Shown here: positions 43,616 to 51,555 of the stretch, piece by piece | Numbering within the stretch: the stretch's first letter is position 1 | Layout: every line of letters starts with the position of its first letter | Assembly (NCBI RefSeq): GCF_036327755.1 | Contig: NZ_CP109596.1 | Span: 1,860,001 to 1,924,000 of the forward strand | Direction of reading: 5' to 3' | DNA: 64,000 nt | Source of the DNA: Nocardia sp. NBC_01503 | GTDB taxonomy: Bacteria; Actinomycetota; Actinomycetes; Mycobacteriales; Mycobacteriaceae | The notes under the pieces: generated by a model | What the model saw: the letters and a program-made list of their open reading frames with translations, nothing else | Told to the model about the DNA's origin: nothing | The model's database searches: none | Translations under genes and position numbers: made by a program

Positions 43616-45778
43616 TCAGGCGTCGGCGAGCCCGACGGTGTCCAGCAGCCAGGCCCATTCGAAGGCGATTTCCTTCCACTTCTCATAGCGCCCGCTGACA
43701 CCGCCGTGGCCCGCGGTCATCTCCGTCTTGAGCAGCACCTGGGAGTGACCGGTTTTGGTGGCGCGCAGTTTCGCGACCCACTTGGCCGGTTCCACGTACA
43801 GCACCCGGGTGTCATTGAGCCCGGTGATGGCCAGAATCGCCGGATAGTCCTGGGCCACCACATTCTCGTACGGCGCGTAGGTCTTCATGTAGTCGTAGAC
43901 CTCCTTGTCCGCCAAGGGATTACCCCACTCGTCCCATTCGGTGACGGTGAGCGGCAGGGACGGATCCAGGATCGAGGTCAGCGGATCCACGAACGGCACA
44001 CTGGTGAGAATGCCGCTGAACAGCTCCGGCGCCATATTCGCCACCGCGCCCATCAGCAGCCCGCCCGCGCTACCGCCGTCCGCCACCAGACGATCGGGCG
44101 CGGTCACCCCGGTATCGACCAAATGCTGTGCCACGGAGATGAAATCGGTGAAGGTGTTCTTCTTGCTGAGCATTTTGCCGTTGTCGTACCAGAGCCGGCC
44201 CATCTCGCCGCCGCCGCGCACATGCGCGACCGCGAACACCATGCCGCGATCCAGCAGCGACAGTCGCGGCACCGAGAAGTACGGGTCCATGGCCGCCTCG
44301 TAGGAGCCATAGCCGTACAGCAGCGTGGGTTTCGCACCCGCCGGCGCATCCTTACGCCGCACCAGCGAGATCGGCACCCGGGTGCCGTCCGCGGCGACCG
44401 CCCAATCCCGCTGCTGCACATAGTCTTCGGCCTTGTAGCCGCCGAGCACCACTTGCTCCTTGCGCAGGATCATCTCGCCGGTCTCGGGCAGATAATCGAA
44501 GACCTGGGTGGGCGTGATGAACGAGGTGACCCCGATGCGCAGCATGGGCTGCTCCCATTCGGGGTTACTGCTCAGCCCGGCGGAGAAGAGTGCGAGATCG
44601 AAGTCGATATCCTTCAACTCGCCGAAACCCTCGGAGGTCAACGGCCACACCGCGACTCGCGGCAGCGCCTCCCGGCGGTAGCCGAGCACCAGCTTGTCGG
44701 AGAAGGCGTCGATACTCTCCAGGCGCACATCGTCCCGGTGCGGAATGAGCACGGTCATATCGGCCGGATCGTGCAGCGGCGCGACCGCGAGTACGGAATT
44801 GACCGCCTTCACACCGTCGACCACATCGTTGTGCAGGATGAGCAGCTTGTCCTCGCCGCCGATCACCGCGTGCTCGGTGCCGTACTCCACGCCCTCGCGG
44901 CGCGGCAGAATGACGCGGAAGTCGCCTTCGGGGTTGTCCGCCTCCAGAATCCACTCTTCCGTGGTGATCTTGGAGCTGACCCCGATGACCAGGAATCGCT
45001 TGGAATGCGTCGCACCGATTCCGACCGAGAAGGCCGCGTCGGGCTCGTGGAACACCCGCACATCGGCAGACCGGTCGGTACCGATCCGGTGGCGCCACAC
45101 ACTGTCGGCGCGCCAGGCATCGTCCACCGTCTGATAGAAGATGTGCGTGCCATCCAGCGACCAGGTCGCGCCGTGCGCGATGCCGGAGATCTCCTCCGGA
45201 AGCAGTTCGCCGGTGCGCAAATCCTTGATGCGCAGGGTGAAGCGCTCATCGCCTTCGGTATCGACCGAATAGGCGAGCATGTCGCCCGCATCGGTCAGCG
45301 AGTAGGCGCCCAGGGCGAAGAAGTCGTACCCCTCGGCCAGCTCATTGGCGTCCAGCAGCACCTCTTCGCCCGGAATCTCGACTCCGGCCGCCAACTCCGG
45401 CGGATTCCAGTCGTCCTTGTCCGCGATGGGGCAGCGGCAGGCCACACCGTGCTGCTTACCCTCGAAGGTGCGCGAGAAGTACCAGTAGTCGCCCATTCGA
45501 GTGGGCAACGACAGATCGGTCTCCTGGGTACGGGCCTTGATTTCGTCGTAGATCTTCTCCCGCAGCGGCCGCAACTTCTCGGTCTGCGCCTCGGTATAGG
45601 CGTTCTCCGCCTCCAGATACGCGATGACCTCGGGGTCCTTCTTATCCCGCAGCCATTCGTACTCGTCGACGAAGACATCGCCGTGGTGCACACGCTCGCT
45701 CGGCACCCGCTTGGCAATCGGCGCGGTCACCACCGGGCCGGAATTCGATATCGCGCTACCACTGCTGTCCAGAGCCAT
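43616..45778 (-). CDS. ptrB: Oligopeptidase B (S9 prolyl oligopeptidase family)
   Basis: 720-aa serine peptidase cutting peptides after basic residues. An amino-terminal beta-propeller (from KRVPSERVHHGDVFVDEYEWLRD) precedes the hydrolase domain (YGYGSYEAAMDPYF, GGSAGGLLMGAVAN with the nucleophile Ser, INDTRV-like TGLNDTRVLY with Asp, TAGHGGVSGRY with His). It is intact; in M. tuberculosis the gene is split into two pieces (recollection). Confidence 0.94.
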   Translation of the reverse strand: MALDSSGSAISNSGPVVTAPIAKRVPSERVHHGDVFVDEYEWLRDKKDPEVIAYLEAENAYTEAQTEKLRPLREKIYDEIKARTQETDLSLPTRMGDYWYFSRTFEGKQHGVACRCPIADKDDWNPPELAAGVEIPGEEVLLDANELAEGYDFFALGAYSLTDAGDMLAYSVDTEGDERFTLRIKDLRTGELLPEEISGIAHGATWSLDGTHIFYQTVDDAWRADSVWRHRIGTDRSADVRVFHEPDAAFSVGIGATHSKRFLVIGVSSKITTEEWILEADNPEGDFRVILPRREGVEYGTEHAVIGGEDKLLILHNDVVDGVKAVNSVLAVAPLHDPADMTVLIPHRDDVRLESIDAFSDKLVLGYRREALPRVAVWPLTSEGFGELKDIDFDLALFSAGLSSNPEWEQPMLRIGVTSFITPTQVFDYLPETGEMILRKEQVVLGGYKAEDYVQQRDWAVAADGTRVPISLVRRKDAPAGAKPTLLYGYGSYEAAMDPYFSVPRLSLLDRGMVFAVAHVRGGGEMGRLWYDNGKMLSKKNTFTDFISVAQHLVDTGVTAPDRLVADGGSAGGLLMGAVANMAPELFSGILTSVPFVDPLTSILDPSLPLTVTEWDEWGNPLADKEVYDYMKTYAPYENVVAQDYPAILAITGLNDTRVLYVEPAKWVAKLRATKTGHSQVLLKTEMTAGHGGVSGRYEKWKEIAFEWAWLLDTVGLADA

Positions 45779-45868
45779 AGGGACAACGTTAGTGGTGAGC
45801 CCGCTCCGGGGTCACTCCGGAGCGGCTCGACACTCTTGTTCTGCCCCGACGTCTGCTACGTCGCTGAG

Positions 45869-46081
45869 CTACCGCCGTCGCGTACGCGACGGGACCCGAT
45901 GCCGGGCCTGGTCGTACAGGAAGAAGACCGCCGCCTTGCGCCGGGCGCACTGATCGGTCGGACAGCTTCTATGCACACTCAGAATGCTTTGCGCCAGTTC
46001 GGCGTTGAACCGCTCCGGCACCACATCACAGCTGTCGGAGATGGGAGCTGCTCGCTGTTCTGACCATGGCGTGCGCACCAC
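45869..46081 (-). CDS. Small hypothetical protein with paired Cys, divergent from a DUF397 gene
   Basis: 70 aa: FNAELAQSILSVHRSCPTDQCARRKAAVFFLYDQAR with two Cys six residues apart. A very good site (AAGGAGGT) lies just upstream of GTG at 46081 or 46078, supporting translation. Similar short genes beside regulators occur in actinobacteria (recollection), but no function is known. Confidence 0.55.
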   Translation of the reverse strand: MVRTPWSEQRAAPISDSCDVVPERFNAELAQSILSVHRSCPTDQCARRKAAVFFLYDQARHRVPSRTRRR

Positions 46082-46144
46082 ATACCTCCTTCCGCGGACA
46101 CAGAATGGAATATCCGATCCGCAGGCTCCGCAAACCCTGGCATT

Positions 46145-46438
46145 ATGAGTGCGATCTACATCACCGACCAGTACCCGGCGTATAGGGAGTTCGAAGTGGA
46201 AGCCGAGTCCGTCTCTTCACCCGCCGCGGCGAAGAACCGCGAGATCGAGTCCGACGCCGTCTGGCGGCGCGGCGACGACAGCACCGAGGGTGTCGAAATC
46301 GCCTTTCTGGCCAGCGGAAACATCGGCCTGCGCGACTCCCGCAATCCGGATGGACCGGTGCTGGTCTTCACCCCCGGCGAGTGGCGCGCCTTCGTCGCCG
46401 GGGCCAAGGACGGCGAATTCAACCGTCCCGGAAAATGA
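46145..46438 (+). CDS. DUF397-like protein without adjacent XRE partner
   Basis: 97 aa. DAVWRRGDDSTEGVEIAFLASGNIGLRDSRNPDGPVLVFTPGEWRAFVAG (read in parts) is the DUF397 pattern, with a 36-residue extra amino terminus. Convergent with the esterase gene (1 bp between stops). Usually paired with an XRE regulator; here none adjoins, only the small Cys protein upstream. Confidence 0.8.
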   Translation: MSAIYITDQYPAYREFEVEAESVSSPAAAKNREIESDAVWRRGDDSTEGVEIAFLASGNIGLRDSRNPDGPVLVFTPGEWRAFVAGAKDGEFNRPGK

Positions 46439-46439
46439 T

Positions 46440-47399
46440 TCAGGCGCCGATCGCCCCGCCGATGGTCGGCCAGGATTCATGCAGCGTGTCCTGCCAATAC
46501 GACCACGAATGCGTGCCCACCGGGCTGTAATCCACGATCGCCGGAATATTCAGATCCTTCAGATGCCCCGCGAACGAATTCACACATGCGTTCACACCGA
46601 GTTCGATGGGCCCGCCGAAGAAGATGTTCTCCGGCAGTTGCGGTTTGATCTCCAACTCGTGCGGGCCGGGCAGTCCGGTGCCGGTGGAGAGGTAGATGGT
46701 CTTACCGCGCAGCCGATCGGCCATGAGCGCCGGATTGTGCGCGGCCCAGGCCGGATCGCCGGGCCCACCCCACATATTGAACGGATTACCACCGCGATTC
46801 GCGATGGAGAACAGGATCGCGCCCTGCGCGATGTTGAGGTCGGGGCAGGCGCTGTAGCCGGCGACGGCGCGATAGAGCTCCGGATGCCGTACCGCGAGCG
46901 AGAAGGCCGCCACACCACCCATGGAGAGTCCGCCGATGGCGTTCACCCCGTTACCGGCGAAGTAGTCGTCGATGATCGGCGGCAGCTCCGCGGTCAGGAA
47001 GGTTTCCCACTTGTACCGGCCGAAACGCGGATCGTCGGCGGCCCAGTCGGTGTAGTAGCTGGCCTGGCCGCCCATGGGCAGCACCACATTCACGTTCTTA
47101 CCGCGGAAGAAGGGTTCGGCGTCGGTGGCATTGGTCCAGGTGCTCTGGGTCGCCCCCGGGTCCAGACCGTCCAGGAGGTAGTAGCTGGCGCGTTCCCCGC
47201 CACCGGCCGGGTGCAGGACCTGCACCTGGATCGTCCGGCCCATGGCCGGGGAATCGATGAAGAGCGCGGAGCGGTTCGCATTCAATTCGTCGACCCGCAC
47301 CACCTGCGCGGCATGAGCGGTAACCGGCGGCGCCAGCACCGGACCGAGCAAACCCGCGGCGAACGCGAAAACCGCTGCGGCAACAATACTTCTACGCAT
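46440..47399 (-). CDS. Antigen 85-type esterase / mycolyltransferase family protein
   Basis: 319 aa secreted protein. Signal peptide with cleavage after AHA (residue 30). Nucleophile Ser159 in GLSMGG, THSWSYW with the catalytic His near the end, and RTIQVQVLHPAG near the start are shared with the antigen 85 and mycolyltransferase family, which attaches mycolic acids to trehalose and arabinogalactan. Start ATG after GGAGGTGAGG. Substrate preference is not readable. Confidence 0.87.
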   Translation of the reverse strand: MRRSIVAAAVFAFAAGLLGPVLAPPVTAHAAQVVRVDELNANRSALFIDSPAMGRTIQVQVLHPAGGGERASYYLLDGLDPGATQSTWTNATDAEPFFRGKNVNVVLPMGGQASYYTDWAADDPRFGRYKWETFLTAELPPIIDDYFAGNGVNAIGGLSMGGVAAFSLAVRHPELYRAVAGYSACPDLNIAQGAILFSIANRGGNPFNMWGGPGDPAWAAHNPALMADRLRGKTIYLSTGTGLPGPHELEIKPQLPENIFFGGPIELGVNACVNSFAGHLKDLNIPAIVDYSPVGTHSWSYWQDTLHESWPTIGGAIGA

Positions 47400-47528
47400 G
47401 GCCTCACCTCCATCAGCCCACCACAATCGATTTCCAACGTAACTCGAGTGGCAGCAACCGCGAGGAATATTCGGTCTTTGGCGCGTCCTTGGCAAACCAA
47501 TCGGTTCGCATATGTTAATGCCAATCAG

Positions 47529-47966
47529 CTATGAATTACCAGGTTCTCGATTCAACACGCCACGAATAGATCCGGCCAGGTAATCCAGGTCCGCGCGGCG
47601 CGGTGAGGTGGGCCGCGCACGCAGGCCGAAACCATCGCCCGGCGTACGCGGAATCACATGCAGATGCACATGGAAAACCTCCTGGCCCGCCGTCACCCCG
47701 TCGGCCAGGAAGAAATTCACGCCGTCGCAGTTCACCTCGGATGCGCGCAGCGCCGCCGCCAAGCGCTGCCCGACCTGAAACAGCTTGCCGCCCAGGGCCG
47801 GATCCAGCTCCGCCAGACTGCGCGCCGGAATCTTGGGAATCACCAGCAGATGTCCCGGCGTCACGGGGCGAATATCCATGAACGCCAGGACATCATCGTC
47901 CTCGTACACCTTGCTGGCCTCGGCCTGCCCGGCGATGATCTCGGAGAAAATCGTGTACGGATTCAC
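47529..47966 (-). CDS. HIT-family hydrolase (first)
   Basis: 145 aa. Histidine triad H99-V-H101-L-H103-V; MNPYTIFSEIIAGQAEASKVYEDDDVLAFMDI at the start (read in parts). Such proteins hydrolyse nucleoside phosphoramidates and similar. GTG start. 21 bp from the purB stop, which lies upstream on the same strand, so probably co-transcribed. Confidence 0.92.
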   Translation of the reverse strand: MNPYTIFSEIIAGQAEASKVYEDDDVLAFMDIRPVTPGHLLVIPKIPARSLAELDPALGGKLFQVGQRLAAALRASEVNCDGVNFFLADGVTAGQEVFHVHLHVIPRTPGDGFGLRARPTSPRRADLDYLAGSIRGVLNREPGNS

Positions 47967-47987
47967 GCCCCGAGACTAGTTGCGCCG

Positions 47988-49409
47988 CTACAGAATCGGA
48001 GCCGGGGTGTAGCGGGCCGCCTCCGGATGCGCCGAGACCAGCTTCTGCACCTGCGCGATGACCTCCGCGGTCTGCGCCTCGGCCGCGCCGATGAAGGCCG
48101 AACGATCCTCCAGCGCGGCCTCGAGCGCGGCGCGATCCAGCGGCATCCGGTCATCGGCGGCCAGACGATCCAGCAGATCGGGCTCACGGCCCTGCTCACG
48201 CATGGCCAGCGCCACCGCGACCGCATGCTCCTTGATGACCTCGTGCGCGGTCTCCCGGCCCACACCGGCCCGCACAGCGGCCATCAGCAGCCGGGTGGTG
48301 GCCAGGAACGGCAGGTAGCGGTTCAGCTCACGGTCGATGACGGCCGGGTAGGCGCCGAACTCGGCCAGAATGGTCAGGAAGGTCTCCATCATGCCGTCGA
48401 TGGCGAAGAAGGCGTCCGGCAGCGCGACCCGGCGGATCACCGAGCAGAAGACATCGCCCTCGTTCCACTGCGCGCCCGCCAACTCGGCGGCCATGGAGCC
48501 GTAACCGCGCAGGATCACCTGCAGGCCGTTCACCCGCTCGGCCGAGCGGGTGTTCATCTTGTGCGGCATGGCCGACGAGCCGACCTGCCCCTTCTGGAAA
48601 CCCTCGGTGACCAGTTCATGCCCGGCCATCAGGCGAATGGTGTGCGCGAAAGACGAAGGGCCGGCGCCGATCTGGACCAGTGTGGAGATCACGTCATGAT
48701 CCAGCGAGCGCGGGTACACCTGGCCGACGCTGGTGAAGACATTCTTGAAGCCGAGGTGGTGCGACACCTTCTGCTCCAGCTGCGCCAGTTTGGCGGCATC
48801 ACCGTCGAGTAGATCCAGCATGTCCTGCGCGGTGCCCATCGGACCCTTGATACCGCGCAGCGGATAGCGGTCGATGAGCTCCCGCAGCCGGGTGAGCGCG
48901 ATCAGCAGTTCGTCCGCGGCCGAGGCGAAACGCTTGCCCAGCGTGGTGGCCTGCGCCGCCACATTGTGCGAGCGACCGGCCATGACCAGGGACTGATACT
49001 CCGCGGCCCGCTCGGCCAGCCGCGCCGCGATGGCGACACCGTGCGCGTACACATGCTCCAGCGAGAGCCGGATCTGCAGCTGCTCGACATTCTCGGTGAG
49101 GTCGCGCGAGGTCATGCCCTTGTGCACATGCTCATGTCCGGCGAGGGCGTTGAACTCCTCGATGCGGGCCTTCACATCGTGCCGGGTGACCCGCTCGCGC
49201 TCGGCGATCGAGGCCAGATCGACCTGATCGATGACGCGCTCATAATCCTCGACGACCCCCGTGGGCACATCGATCCCGAGCTCGGCCTGCGCCCGCAGCA
49301 CCTCCAGCCACAGCCGCCGCTCGAGAACGATCTTGTTCTCCGGCGACCACAGGCGAACCAACTCGGGGCTGGCGTAACGGGTGGCGAGGACGTTCGGCAC
49401 AAAGCTCAC
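47988..49409 (-). CDS. purB: Adenylosuccinate lyase
   Basis: 473-aa fumarase-superfamily enzyme acting twice in purine synthesis (SAICAR to AICAR and adenylosuccinate to AMP). Family signature GSSAMPHKMNTRSAERVNG; TSRDLTENVEQ; GRSHNVAAQATTLGKR. GTG start, 28 bases after the end of the repeat D arm, with GGAGGG of the repeat tail 14 bases upstream. purC is not adjacent. Confidence 0.96.
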   Translation of the reverse strand: MSFVPNVLATRYASPELVRLWSPENKIVLERRLWLEVLRAQAELGIDVPTGVVEDYERVIDQVDLASIAERERVTRHDVKARIEEFNALAGHEHVHKGMTSRDLTENVEQLQIRLSLEHVYAHGVAIAARLAERAAEYQSLVMAGRSHNVAAQATTLGKRFASAADELLIALTRLRELIDRYPLRGIKGPMGTAQDMLDLLDGDAAKLAQLEQKVSHHLGFKNVFTSVGQVYPRSLDHDVISTLVQIGAGPSSFAHTIRLMAGHELVTEGFQKGQVGSSAMPHKMNTRSAERVNGLQVILRGYGSMAAELAGAQWNEGDVFCSVIRRVALPDAFFAIDGMMETFLTILAEFGAYPAVIDRELNRYLPFLATTRLLMAAVRAGVGRETAHEVIKEHAVAVALAMREQGREPDLLDRLAADDRMPLDRAALEAALEDRSAFIGAAEAQTAEVIAQVQKLVSAHPEAARYTPAPIL

Positions 49410-49538
49410 TGTGTCTATTTTGCCCTCCGCTTCGCTCCGGGCGGTTCGCGGCCCCCGAAGTCTCGGTTCTTCCCTCCCTCCGCTCCCCCGCTTCGCTCCT
49501 CCGCTCCGCTCAGTCCAGAACCGAGACGGGCCGCGAAC
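49410..49538 (-). repeat. Dispersed leader repeat, copy D, upstream of purB
   Basis: Read on the minus strand: GTTCGCGGCCCGTCTCGGTT ... AACCGAGACTTCGGGGGCCGCGAAC, then CGCCCGGAGCGAAGCGGAGG, GCAAAATAGACACA and directly the purB GTG. Same relative orientation as A, B and C. Confidence 0.9.
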
Positions 49539-49545
49539 TTGGAGT

Positions 49546-49588
49546 GCATGTCCTTGGGGGCATGTCCTTGGGGAGCATGTCCTTTGAG
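49546..49588. repeat. Short direct repeat between purB leader and TetR gene
   Basis: GCATGTCCTT occurs at 49546, 49560 and 49575 (spacing 14 and 15 bp), each followed by a G-rich tail. Confidence 0.7.
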
Positions 49589-49614
49589 GGTGTACGGATG
49601 TTGGGCGGGGGCGA

Positions 49615-50220
49615 TCAGGTGGGGGGAGCGACGATATCGATCACTTCCAGGAGGGCGCCGCGGGCCATGCGCCGCGGTTGGGGGTCGGCCTCGCCGAGGG
49701 CGGTCACCACCGCGCCGTCGACCACCGCGACGAGTCTGCGGGCCTGTTCCGGGCGGACTATGCGGTCGGAGCGGCGCAGCACGTCCGCCAGCAGCTCGTC
49801 GAGCTGAGCGCGTAGTCGGAGTTGGACCTCGCGTAGCTCCGGATGGCGGGCCGAGGCCACCGAGCGCTCATAGCGGGCGATGAGTTGGCCGCGGGCGTCG
49901 GCGTCGGCGTGCTCGGGGCCGACGAGCAGATCCAGCACCAGATCCACGGTCGCCTCCGCGGCGCGGCGGCGATGGGTCACCTCACCGACGCGGCGGCGCA
50001 TGGCCTCGAGTTCGGCATTGCCGGAGAATTCGACCGCGCGCGCGATCAGATCCTCCAGCGATTCGAAGTAGTAGGTGGTGGACGCGAGCGGTAGCTCCGC
50101 GCGCGTCGCTACCGAGCGGTGCCGAACCGCCTCGAAGCCACCCTCGAGGAGTAGCTCGGCGGCGGCACAAACCAGCGCTTGGCGACGCCGTTCGCCTTTC
50201 GGAGTCGTCGCAGTGGTCAC
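49615..50220 (-). CDS. TetR-family transcriptional regulator
   Basis: 201 aa. Helix-turn-helix in residues about 10-55 (RRRQALVCAAAELLLEGGFEAVRHRSVATRAELPLASTTYYFESLEDL, split over helices 1-4), then an all-helical ligand domain with ARRLVAVVDGAVVTALGE. GTG at 50220 (MTTATTPKGERRR) preferred; ATG at 50244 also open. Ligand unknown. Reads into the purB leader region. Confidence 0.87.
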   Translation of the reverse strand: MTTATTPKGERRRQALVCAAAELLLEGGFEAVRHRSVATRAELPLASTTYYFESLEDLIARAVEFSGNAELEAMRRRVGEVTHRRRAAEATVDLVLDLLVGPEHADADARGQLIARYERSVASARHPELREVQLRLRAQLDELLADVLRRSDRIVRPEQARRLVAVVDGAVVTALGEADPQPRRMARGALLEVIDIVAPPT

Positions 50221-50311
50221 GGATGCAATCGTGCCAGTCCTCATCGGTTCATCTGTGCCGAATCTGTGCGATCTGTGCCTATTCCCTACGAAGTGCGTTC
50301 CGCAGGGCCGT

Positions 50312-51484
50312 TCAGGCCAGATATCGTCCCAACCGGTCGAGTGCTTCTTCGATATCGGCACCCGCCCCGGCGAACGAGAACCGCACGGTATGAACACCGT
50401 TCACGGTGTCGAAGTCGATACCGGGCGCGAGCGCGACCCCGGTTCGATCGAGCACCTCGGTACACCACGCCATCGAATCATCGGTCAGGTGCGCGATATC
50501 CGCGTACGCGTAGAACGCGCCGTCCGCCGGAGCCAGATCGGTGATACCGAGCTTGGGCAAACCCGAAAGCAGCAGTTGCCGATTCGCGGTATAGCGCGCC
50601 ACATGCCCGTCGAGTTCGGCCTTGGCCTCCGCTCCGAAGGCGTGCACGGCCGCGTACTGCGAAATGGCGGGCGGGCAGACGGTCATATTCGAGGCGAGGC
50701 GTTGCAGGGCCGGGCGCATACCCTCGGGGACCAGCATCCAGCCGAGTCGCCAACCGGTCATGGAGAAGTACTTCGAGACCGAGCCGATGACGATCGATTC
50801 CCGGGAGGTCTCCCACGCCGAGGACGTCGGCTCGGTGCTTGTAGACAACGCCGTGTCGTAGACGATGCCGTGATAGATCTCGTCCGAGATCAGCAGCGTG
50901 CCGTGCGCATCGCACCAGCGCGCCAGCGCGGCCAGCTCGGCCGGGGCGATCATGGTCCCGGTCGGATTGGCCGGACTCGCCACGATCAATCCGGCGGGCG
51001 GTTCGGGCAGTGCCTCGAGCATGGCCACGGTCGGCTGGAATCGGGTCTCGGGACCGCAGTCCAGCTCGATCACCTCGCAGCCCAGCGCGGTCAGCGTATT
51101 GCGATAGGCCGGATAGCCCGGTCGCGCCACCACCACGGTGTCACCGGCGTCGAAGGCCGCCAGGAAGATCAGGGTGAACGCGCCCGAGGATCCGGTCGTC
51201 ACCACCACGTCATCGGCGCTGACCTGCACGCCATAGGTACTCCGGTGGTGCTCCGCGATCGCCTCCCGCAGCGGCAGAATCCCGAATGTCTCGGTATAAC
51301 CCAGCAATTCGGAGTCCATGGCCGCTTTGGTGGCCCGCAAAACCGCCCGCGGAGCGGGGGTTGAGGGCTGTCCGGCGGCCAGCACCAGCACATCCCCGTG
51401 AGTTCGGGCCCGTTCAGCTGCTGCCTTCCAGACATCCATCACGTAAAAAGGTGGAATGGTCGACCGGCGAGATTCGATACGCAC
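50312..51484 (-). CDS. PLP-dependent class I/II aminotransferase
   Basis: 390 aa. IPPFYVMDVWKAAAERARTHGD, LAAGQPSTPAP, GYTETFGILPLREAIAEHH and the PLP site GSVSKYFSMTGWRLGWM (Lys in VSKYF). Substrates in this aspartate-aminotransferase-fold group vary, so no pathway is assigned. Start GTG at 51484 chosen to include the family's amino terminus; an ATG at 51439 is later and less likely. Confidence 0.87.
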   Translation of the reverse strand: MRIESRRSTIPPFYVMDVWKAAAERARTHGDVLVLAAGQPSTPAPRAVLRATKAAMDSELLGYTETFGILPLREAIAEHHRSTYGVQVSADDVVVTTGSSGAFTLIFLAAFDAGDTVVVARPGYPAYRNTLTALGCEVIELDCGPETRFQPTVAMLEALPEPPAGLIVASPANPTGTMIAPAELAALARWCDAHGTLLISDEIYHGIVYDTALSTSTEPTSSAWETSRESIVIGSVSKYFSMTGWRLGWMLVPEGMRPALQRLASNMTVCPPAISQYAAVHAFGAEAKAELDGHVARYTANRQLLLSGLPKLGITDLAPADGAFYAYADIAHLTDDSMAWCTEVLDRTGVALAPGIDFDTVNGVHTVRFSFAGAGADIEEALDRLGRYLA

Positions 51485-51555
51485 TCGACAGACGGTAGAG
51501 CACCAACTCCCCCGCCTGTCCGGCAATGGCCGCCGGAATGCCTGAGGAGGCTCGC

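Noticed and set aside
43706..46063. 785-codon open frame on the plus strand opposite ptrB
   Set aside because: Antisense shadow of an unmistakable oligopeptidase gene.
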